Of a stretch of DNA of 64,000 nucleotides, positions 56,083-64,000 are shown in pieces. The notes below the pieces were generated by a model. That model was not told the origin of the DNA and did no database searches. It saw nothing but the letters and a program-made list of their open reading frames with translations. Source of the stretch: Arachis hypogaea (taxonomy: Eukaryota; Streptophyta; Magnoliopsida; Fabales; Fabaceae). The position numbers were made by a program, and so were the translations under genes. Position 1 is the stretch's first letter, and the number at the start of each line of letters is the position of its first letter. Location: positions 73,866,024 to 73,930,023 of the forward strand of contig NC_092044.1 in assembly GCF_003086295.3 (NCBI RefSeq). The letters are read 5' to 3'.

Positions 56083-58412
56083 TGATGACTTGCATCATCT
56101 ACTCCTTTCTCTTGTCTAAAAGGACCATAAAAAGAGCATAATCCCATTGAATCAATGCATTTTCATGAACAAAGGATATATATTATAGTACATTACTTTG
56201 GAATGGATTTGTGTTGAATTTTAGGCGAGAAGAGCAACAAAAATGGGAAGGAAACAACAAAGAAAGTTGGGCGTGTGAAGCTGGGCGTGCCACTTGGAAT
56301 AAACACCAAGAATGTGTATGGGTGTGGCACGCCAGCATCAGGGCATGGCACGCCAGTTGCAATTTCCAGAGAAGAGTTCTTAAAACCTTAACAAGGGTGT
56401 GGCACGCCAGGGGCCAGGCGTGGCATGCAAGTTACACTTTCTAGGGAGCAAGGTTGGAAGCCAAAAAGGGGGCGTGGCACGCCAGGTTGGGCGTGGCACG
56501 CCAACCCCATCATTCACTATAGGCGTCCCACTTGAGCCACTAGGTGTGGCACACAAGTTCACCAATTCAGAAAGAAAAGAACGCTTGGGCGTGCCACTTG
56601 GGATCGAAGGCGTGGCACGCCAGCTTTAAACCAACACTTGGGCGTGCCACTTGAACACCAAGGCATGGCACGCCAGTTCAAATTTCCAGAAGAGGAGCTG
56701 AAGTTCCAACACTTGGGCGTGCCACTTAGTGTTGAATGCGTGGCATGCCAGCTTTAAAGCAACACTTGGTCGTGCTACTTGGGTTCTAGGCGTGGCACGC
56801 CAATGCTGAAGAAGGCTTAGCACCAACCTTGGCCGTGCCACTTGATATCGAAGGTGTGGCACGCCAACACCATCACTCAAAGGAGAAGTAGACTGCGCGT
56901 GCCACTTGAAGTTTAAGGCATGGCATGCCATTGCTAGAAGACCATGGGCGTGGCACTCGAATGCTAGGCATGGCACACCAGCTATTGGAACCAAAAAACA
57001 CATAATGGGCGTGGCACGCCAGTTATGTTTTCCAGAGAGTAAGATGAAGCATACACAATGGGCGTGGCACGCCACCTACTGGGTGTGGCACGCCAGTTAT
57101 GTTTTCCAGAGAGGAAGAATAAGCACCCAATTGGCATGGCACGCTAGACCTAGGGCGTGCCACGCCAGTTCAACAACCCAGAGAAAAAAAGTGAGAGGAA
57201 AGAGCTGGGCGTGCCACTTGGGATCGAAGGCGTGGCACGCCAAAGAGGTTGATGCATGAAGAGTACCACTTAAGGAGCTGGGCGTGGTGCGCCAAGCCAA
57301 CCTGAGTGGCTAGGCGTGGCACGCCACTCAAACGCCAGCCACACGCCAAGATAAAGGGCCACGTTTTATGAGTTTTTCCTTTTCCTCCAACTGTAATTTT
57401 CTTTTCTCTTTTGTATTTTGTTAATTCTAGTGATAGGAGTAGTATAAATATCCCCTGGAAGTACTGAAAAGGGGGTTGGCATTGGCAAGTCTAGTTTTAG
57501 TTTTCACTTTACACTTCATCTCTTCCATCTCTTTTATTTTTCTCTTAGTTATGAGTAGCTAAACTCCCTCTCATTGGGAGAGGAAGCTCTATTGTACTTG
57601 ATGGATTAATGATTGTGAATTTTTTCTTCTCTTCATCTTCTCTTTCATTTGTTAGAAGGAATTTCATTTTTCATGCTAGTGTTCAATCATCTTGCGAAAG
57701 AGGTTGAATGCAAAATGGGTTTCATGGGAACCTTGAAAAAGGAAACATGAAACCATGCTTGAAATCCCTTCTCACACTTGAGTAGAATCTGGTTTTGGGA
57801 TTGGATATGGTGACATATAATCCACCCATTATTTGGATCTATGATAATGTGTGGTATAATCAGGGACCAAGCATATCTCTCTTCATGAGCAATTAGACCA
57901 AGGCATTGGCTGATTATCAAGATTTGAGAGATTGGGTTACCAAGGGATTGGGACTCAATCAATCATGATTGCCAAGAGATCAATGAGTTACATGATTGAA
58001 GATGAGATGAGCTGAATTTAATCCAAAGAGAGCAACATCTCTATCCCAATGAATTTCCCCTATTCTTATCTTCCACATTCTTTATAGCTTTCTTTTACAT
58101 TCTGCTAATTCCCCACTCCCATTTACAATTCAGTCATTTATGTTTCTGTTCTTTGCATTCTTGCCATTTATATTTCTGCACTTTATTGCTTTCTTTTACC
58201 TTTGAGCTATTTACAATTCTGCAATTTAATTTACAGCACTCAATATTCACTACTTTGATTAGCTTAACTAATTAACTCATTAACCAAAACTGCTCAATCA
58301 ATCAATCTCTGTGGATACGACCCCACTCCTAGTGGGTTATTACTTGACAATAATTTGGTGCGCTTGCCAAAGAACGGATTCATTTTATATGGGGAGTGAA
58401 TTTTGGTCATCA
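56083..58412 (+). repeat. LTR of element F (2330 bp)
   Basis: It starts TGATGACTTGCATC after GAGTGTTG and ends TTTTGGTCATCA. About 30 copies of a GGCGTGGCACGCCA or GGCGTGCCACTTGG word occupy 56270-57330. TATAAATA at 57443-57450 lies about 110 bp after the last word. The ORFs reported in the array are by-products of its regular GC-rich words. Confidence 0.85.
56270..57330 (+). repeat. Array of about 30 palindromic words GGCGTG-N-CACGCC in U3 of element F
   Basis: The unit GGCGTGGCACGCC is a perfect odd palindrome: arms GGCGTG and CACGCC around one base, which is G or C. A half-word form, GGGCGTGCCACTTGG, alternates with it. Spacing varies between 17 and 60 bases, and AATTTCCAGA-like or TTTTCCAGAGAG spacers recur. 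Confidence 0.9.
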
Positions 58413-58419
58413 AGTTTTA

Positions 58420-58437
58420 TGGCACCGTTGCCGGAGA
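58420..58437 (+). other. Primer-binding site of element F
   Basis: TGGCACCGTTGCCGGAGA, the Athila tRNA-Asp type with two changes from the copies in elements C and D, placed seven bases after the LTR end. Confidence 0.8.
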
Positions 58438-58680
58438 TTGATTTGAATTGACAGTGATTAAGTGGATGAGCAATTAGATTAAGCATATTCTTTTATCTTT
58501 GTTAGCCCTTTGTTTATCATTTCATTTTTCTTTCTTTCTTTCAGTATTCTAATTTTTCATTGTCTATATACTAACACTAACAAAAGCACACTAACTATTT
58601 GATATTTTGCATCTATTAGTTTTTTACTTACCCACCCCTATTCCAAAGGGTGATAACCTTTTTTCTTTTGTGAGTTTTGT

Positions 58681-60400
58681 ATGACAGGGAGAAGATGAAT
58701 TGACATCTCCTACGACTCTAAACCAGAGAAAACATTCTTAAGACTAAGAAGAGAAGCAGTGGCAAGAGTTAAAAGAGTAGTTAGTAAAGAAGAAGTAGAA
58801 GGTCCAACTCAAACTATGGATGGAGAAGTACACAACCACCATGAAAAAGCTGTTGGCAACCGTGCTCCACAAAAGAGCAGGGTGCTAGGCTCTTACATAA
58901 ACCCCAACCCTGGGAATTGTGGGAGTAGCATATTGAGGCCCAACATAAACGCCAACAATTTTGGGGTCAAGCCACAGCTCATAACTCTTGTTCAGAATAA
59001 TTGTTCCTTTAGAGGAAGTGCTCAAGAGGACCCTAATCAACAGCTAACTACATTCCTGAGGATTTGTGACACCATGAAATTCAATGATGTTCACTCGGAC
59101 ACTTACAAACTGCTCTTGTTTCCCTTCTCTCTTGGGGATAAGGCATCAAAGTGGTTGGAATCATTCCCTAGAGAAAGCCTTACCACTTGGGAAGATGTTG
59201 TTAACAAGTTTCTAGCAAGGTTCTACCCTCCACAGAGAATCAATAGACTGAGAGCTGAGGTCTAAACTTTTAAACAACAAGATGGGGAAACTCTCTATGA
59301 AGCCTGGGAGAGATACAAAAATTTGACAAGGAGGTGCCCCCCTGATATGTTCAATGAATGGGTGTAACTGCATATCTTCTATGAGGGGTTGTCATATGAC
59401 TCTAAGAAGGCTCTAGACCACTCCTCAAGAGGCTCACTCAACAAGAAGAAGACAGTCGAAGAGGCCAGAGATATAATAGAAACTGTTGCCAGCAACGAGT
59501 ATTTCTATGTCTCTGAAAGGACCCAAAAGAAGGGAGTAATGGAGCTCAATTCCATGGATGCTCTGTTAGCTCAAAACAAAATGATCACAGCTCAACTAGC
59601 AGCTTTAACCAAGCAAATGGAGAAGAATCAAGTCTCCATCATCTAAGCTCAAGCACCTCCACAAGAGGAAGAATACCCAGAAGTTGAAGAAGCATGGGAA
59701 CAAGCCAACTATGTGAACAATTCCTCTAGACCACCATATGACCCCAATGCTAATATATACAACCCAGGTTGGAGGAACCACCCAAAATTTGAGTGGAAAA
59801 ACCAGCAAAACCACAACCAAGACCACAAACCATACCAGTCTAACCAACACAGCAGCCACAATTCTAACAATCAATCAAGCAACAATAGACCCTACCACAA
59901 CTTACAAAATATATCCTACCATTCTAACCAACAACCATAGACCAGCCAACCCCAAGATGCATCAACCCCAACCATGCAATCTTGTGATATTAGCAGTAAG
60001 TTTGCAAGATTGGAAGCTGCCATAGCATAAATGAATAGAACCATTACCACTGTTGCAGAGAGACAAGTGGAAGCTGACAGAAATATGGATGCACTCCAAG
60101 AGGAGGTCAGATCCAACATAAGAAACCAAGGAGCAGCAATCTCAAAACTAGAAGCACAACTAGGAACCTTGTCTAAGCAAATGCCAATGCCTACACATAC
60201 ATTCTCCAGCGACACCATGGTAAAACCAAGAGGGGAATGCAAGGCCATCACACTAAGAAGCGGGAAGGTTGTGGATGGAGCATCTCCATATCAAGACAAG
60301 CAAGAAGAAGAAATTGCAACTGAATCCGAAATCAAGAAGGAAGAAGAGACTCCTATGTACCAAAAGTACCCTATCCACAAAGGCTAAGGAAAGATGGAAA
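58681..60400 (+). pseudogene. gag of element F (Athila lineage)
   Basis: A frame starting at ATG 58681 has a TGA at its sixth codon, then reads YDSKPEKTFLRLRREAVARV and is open through 59263. The gag core is at 59030-59255 (DPNQQLTTFLRICDTMKF, SLGDKASKWLESFP, NKFLARFYPPQR). After a stop it continues with LYEAWERYKNLTRRCPPD, an Asn/Gln/His-rich stretch (59713-59940), and a coiled coil (LEAQLGTLSKQMPM, about 60150-60190) before KAITLRSGK. Stops at about 59263, 59365, 59644, 59938 and 60028. The order is that of Athila gag proteins. Confidence 0.8.
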
Positions 60401-61108
60401 AGACAGTCATTCTCTAGATTTTTAGAGATCTTTAAGAAACTCCAAATCAACATTCCCTTTGCTGAGGCATTAGAACAAATGCCACTCTATGCCAAGTTCC
60501 TAAAGAAGCTCATGACAAGGAAGAAAAACTGGGGTGAGAAGGAAACTGTGGAGCTCACTGAGGAATGTAGTGCTATAATACAAAAGAAGCTTCCCCAGAA
60601 ATTAAAAGACCCTGGGAGCTTTCAAATCCCTTGAATCATAGGGGATATCAACATTGAGAAAGCACTGTATAATTTAGGAGCTAGCATAAACCTCATGTCC
60701 TTGGCCATAATGAAAAGAATGAGGATTGAAGAGGCCAAGCCAACGAGAATGGCACTTCAATTGGCTGATAGAACATTCAAGTTTTCTCATGGGGTGGTGG
60801 AAGATTTGTTGGTGAAGGTAGTGGAGTTTATCTTTCCAGCTAGTTTTGTTGTGCTTAATATGGAGGAAGAGGCTAGCACATCAATCATCCTAGGAAGACC
60901 ATTCCTAGCTACTGTTGGGGCCATAATTGATGTTCAAAAAGGGGAGTTAGTCTTAAGACTACATGAAGAGAAGAAGGTCTTCAATATCTTCAAGGAAATG
61001 AGTTACCCCAAGGAATCCATTGGTGAATGCCTGATGGTGGACACAATTGAGAAGATAGTGCAAGGGGTTCTGGAAGAAGAACAATGCCAAGAAATTGTGG
61101 AGCAAGAT
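60401..61108 (+). pseudogene. Protease region of element F, catalytic Asp changed, cut by the next element
   Basis: After a frameshift near 60385 the frame reads RFLEIFKKLQINIPFAEAL, then GDINIEKALYNLGASINLM, where the retropepsin motif should be D-L-G-A-S: AAT (Asn) stands for the catalytic Asp at about 60668. ASTSIILGRPFLATVGAIIDV follows, as in Athila proteases. A stop at about 60634 separates the two parts. The reading ends at 61108 where the LTR begins. Confidence 0.8.
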
Positions 61109-62772
61109 TGGTGCACGAAATTGTGATCTCAATGGCGCCAACAACTTGGTACGCACAATTGTAATCTCAACTCTTTTTCACAACTTCGCACAACTAACCA
61201 GCAAGTGCACTGGGTCGTCCAAGTAATAAACCTTATGTGAGTAAAGGTCGATCCCACGAAGATTGTCGGCTTGAAGCAAGCTATGGTCATCTTGTAAATC
61301 TCAGTCAGGCGGATTCAAATGGTTATGGAGTTTTAATAATTAAAAGATAAATAGAACGTAAAATAAAGATAGAGATACTTATGTAAATCATTGGTGGGAA
61401 TTTCAGATAAGTGTATGGAGATGCTTTATCCCTTTTGAATATCTGCTTTCCTACTGCCTTCATCCAATCCTTCATACTCCTTTCTATGGCAAGCAGTATG
61501 TAGGGCGTCAACGTTGTCAATGGCTACTTCCCATTCTCTCAGTGAAAAAGGTCCTCTACGGTTTCACGTATGGCTAATCAGCTGTTGGTTCTCGATCGTG
61601 TAGGAATAGGATTTACTATCCTTTTGTGTCTGTCACCACGCCTTACAGTCGCGAGTTTGAAGCTCGTCACAGTCATCCCATCCCAGATCCTACTCGAAAT
61701 ACCATAGATAAGGTTTAGACTTTCCGGATCTTAAGAATGCTGCCAATTGATTCTAGCTTATACCATGAAGACTCTGATCTCACGGAATGGAAGGCTCTAT
61801 TGTCAGGAGAGGCAACCATGCATCATGGACCAGGAATCCAAGAGATACACACTTTAACTTTCGCAGGTAGAACGGAAGTGTTTGTCAGACACGCGTTCAT
61901 AAGTGAGAATGGTGATGAGTGTCACGGATCATCACATTCATCAGGTTGAAGTGCGAATGAATATCTTAGAATGAGAATAAGCATGAATTGAATAGAAAAT
62001 AGTAGTAATTGCATTAATACTCGAGGAACAGCAGAACTCCACACCTTAATCTATGGTGTGTAGAAACTTCACCGTTGAAAATACACAAGAACAAGGTCTA
62101 GGCATGCCATTAAATGACATATGAATTTGAAAAAATAGGGAAAAATACCCCTAGTACAATAGTAAAAAGTTCTATTTATACTAAACTAGTTACTAGGATT
62201 ACAAAAATGAGTAAATGATGCAGAAATCCACTTCCGGGCCCACTTGGTGTGTGCTTGGGATGAGCATTGAAGCTTTCACGTGCAGAGGTCTTCCTTGGAG
62301 TTAAACGCCAGTTTGTAACTTGTTTCTGGCGTTTAACTCTGCTTTGCAACTTGTTTCTGGCGTTTAACGCCAGAATAGGGCAGAAAGCTGGCGTTAAACG
62401 CCAGTTTGCGTCGTCTAAACTCGGGCAAAGTATGGGCAAAGTATGGAAAGCCCTGGATGTCTACTTTCCAACGCAGGTGAGAGCGCGCCATTTGGATTTC
62501 TGTAGCTCTAAAATATCCATTTTGAGTGCAGGGAGGTCAGAATCCATCAGCATCAGCAGTCCTTTGTCAGCCTCTGAATCAAATTTTTGCTCAGGTCCCT
62601 CAATTTTAGCTAGAAAATACCTGAAATCACAGAAAAACACACAAACTCATAGTAAAGTCCAAAAATGTGAATTTTGCTTAAAAACTAATAAAAATTTACT
62701 AAAAACTAACTAAGTCATACTAAAAACTATATGAAAACAATGCCAAAAAGCATATAAATTATCCGCTCATCA
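61109..62772 (-). repeat. 3' LTR of element G (FIDEL-like, long-ended form), inverted relative to element A
   Basis: 1664 bp; plus-strand ends TGGTGCACGAAAT and CGCTCATCA. Two perfect odd palindromes sit at 62357-62373 (CTGGCGTTTAACGCCAG) and 62388-62404 (CTGGCGTTAAACGCCAG). The segment ATGGCGCCAACAACTTGGTA at about 61132 is a fossil primer-binding site plus older LTR end. It interrupts element F; the partner target duplication lies outside the window. Confidence 0.88.
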
Positions 62773-64000
62773 CAACACAAAACTTAAATTGTTGCTTGTC
62801 CCCAAGCAACTGAAAACAAAATAGGATAAAAAGAAGAGAATATACAATGAATCTCACAATATCAATGAAACTTAGTCCCAATTAGATGTGCGGGGCTAGT
62901 AGCTTTTTGCTTCTGATCAGTTTTGGCATCTCACTTTATCCTTTGAAATTCAGAATGATTGGCATCTATAGAAACTTTAGAATTTCAAATAGTGTTATTG
63001 ATTCTCCTAGTTCAATATGTTGATTCTTGAACACAGCTACTTTATGAGTCTTGGCCGTGGTCCTAAGCACTTTGTTTTCCAATATTACCACCGGATACAT
63101 AAATGCCACAGACACATAACTGGGTGAACCTTTTCAGATTGTGACTCAGCTTTGCTAAAGTCCCCAATTAGAGGTGTCCAGAGCTCTTAAACATACTCTT
63201 TTGCTTTAGATCACGACTTTAACTACTCAGTCTAAAGCTTTTCACTTGGACCTTCATGACACAAGCACATGGTTAGGGACAGCTTGATTTAGCCGCTTAG
63301 GCCTAGATTTTATTTCCTTGGGCCCTTCTATCCATTAATGCTCAAAGTCTTGGATCCTTTTTACCCTTGCCTTTTAGTTTAAAGGGCTATTGGCTTTTTC
63401 TGCTTGCTTTTTCTTTTTCTTTCTCTCTTTTTTTTCCACTTTTTTTTCACTGCTTTTTCTTGCTTCAAGAATCAATTTCATGATTTTTTAGATTATCAAT
63501 AACATTTCTCTTTGTTCATCATTCTTTCAAGAGCCAACAATTTTAACATTCATAAACAACAAGATAAAAAATATGCATTGTTCAAGCATTCATTCTGAAA
63601 ACAAAAAGTATTACCACCACATCAAAATAATTAAACTAATTTCAAAATAAAATTTGAAATCCAAGTACTTCTTGTTCTTTTGTAAGTAAGCACATTTTTC
63701 ATTTAAGAGAGGTGAAGGATTCATGGAATTATTCATAGCTTTAAGACATAGACACTTGACACTAATGATCATGTAATGAAGACACAAACATAGGTGACAC
63801 AATAAGAATAAAAAACCAAAAACAGAAAAATAAATAGACAAGAAGATTAAGGACTGAGTCCACCTTAGTGTGGGTGGTGTCTTCCTCTTGAAGAACCAAT
63901 GGAACGCCTAAGCTTCTCTATGTCTCTTCCTTGCCTTTGTTGCTCCTCCCTCATAGCTCTTTGATCTTCTCTAATCTCATGGAGAATGATGGATGCTCTT
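62773..64000 (-). mobile_element. 3' internal region of element G, rest outside the window
   Basis: It is the inverted counterpart of 1-1416, with the hairpin at 62791-62810 (GTTGCTTG, loop, CAAGCAAC) and a polypurine tract before the LTR. It then runs through the same non-coding block and enters the ORF tail at 63865. Confidence 0.85.
63865..64000 (-). CDS. C-terminal end of the element G ORF (partial)
   Basis: On the minus strand the frame is open from base 64000 to TAA at 63867-63865 and includes MREEQQRQGRDIEKLRR, the counterpart of the ORF tail at 1-300. It extends about 16 residues beyond the stop of that copy and ends in an Arg/His/Pro-rich tail. Start and function are not visible. 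Confidence 0.45.
   Translation of the reverse strand, partial: RASIILHEIREDQRAMREEQQRQGRDIEKLRRSIGSSRGRHHPH

Larger units (their letters stand above)
55378..61108 (+). mobile_element. Element F: Athila-type LTR with internal sequence on both sides
   Basis: 55378-56082 is the 3' end of an internal region, with the CTAAGGCTCTGAGCATCA block at 55607-55624. 56083-58412 is the LTR. 58420-58437 is a primer-binding site, followed by gag and protease to 61108. An LTR preceded by a polypurine side and followed by a primer-binding side implies either two elements sharing one LTR after recombination, or a 3' half and a 5' half left from a tandem pair. The right end is cut by the element at 61109. Confidence 0.75.

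Noticed and set aside
56626..57300. ORFs of 149 and 117 codons over the palindromic array in element F
   Set aside because: Produced by the repeated words, with repeating Trp-His-Ala peptides on both strands.
56270..57330. CRISPR-like regularly repeated short words
   Set aside because: Spacing is irregular, words alternate between two forms, spacers are themselves repetitive, and the DNA is a plant LTR.

Overview
The window is plant nuclear DNA, almost certainly from peanut or a close relative (Arachis, Fabaceae). The repeated 1.5-1.7 kb LTR that begins TGATGAGCGGATAATTTATA matches my memory of the FIDEL/Athila-type LTRs that dominate Arachis genomes. The rest is AT-rich, intron-bearing and mostly nested retroelements. 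I see one intact cellular gene, no tRNA or rRNA gene, and no bacterial feature.

The gene (14129-20566, + strand) has 19 coding exons with GT-AG junctions that keep phase throughout. It encodes a 707-aa STE20-type serine/threonine kinase of the plant BLUS1/Fray-like group: N-terminal kinase domain, Ser-rich middle, C-terminal coiled coil. It has a CT-rich 5' leader with two short upstream ORFs. Intron 16 holds a local duplication and a 57-bp MITE.

Left of the gene: the 3' end and LTR of an Athila-type element (1-2938); an LTR-like fragment (2939-3381 plus 5101 to about 5635) split by a solo LTR; then an old L1-type LINE on the minus strand (about 5636-13560). A nonautonomous MULE (6320-7296) and a deleted CRM-like chromovirus (7511-11432) have inserted into that LINE.

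Right of the gene: a nonautonomous hAT element (21622-23192); a decayed putative gypsy-type transposon gene (24912-28185) split by a solo LTR; remnants of an element carrying an unusual ORF (28762-30360); element C (30406-46836), whose ORF is split by a solo LTR and whose 3' LTR is split by a young complete nonautonomous element D (37324-45009); a decayed Tat-lineage element E (49344-55300) split by a solo LTR; element F, an LTR with internal sequence on both sides (55378-61108); and an inverted copy of the window's first element (61109-64000).

Nine insertions have target-site duplications that can be read directly: CCTTG, CATAG, GGGAC, AAACC/AAATC, CCATG and GTGAA for LTR elements, AATTAAAAT and TTATATTAA for MULE-type elements, and GTTATTAT for hAT. 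These give a relative order of events.

The most unusual signals lie in the non-coding parts of the LTR elements. (1) Different LTR families carry U3 arrays of family-specific self-complementary words, often perfect arms around one central base, upstream of the TATA box. (2) A perfect 8-bp hairpin with a purine-rich loop sits just before the polypurine tract in several families, and its stem changes in a compensatory way. (3) A U3 core around a GGAAAG...CTTTCC element is shared across families. (4) Some LTRs of the first family have grown past their old end and include a fossil primer-binding site. (5) Two elements carry a related ORF of about 500 codons in the gag position with an unrecognised C-terminal module.
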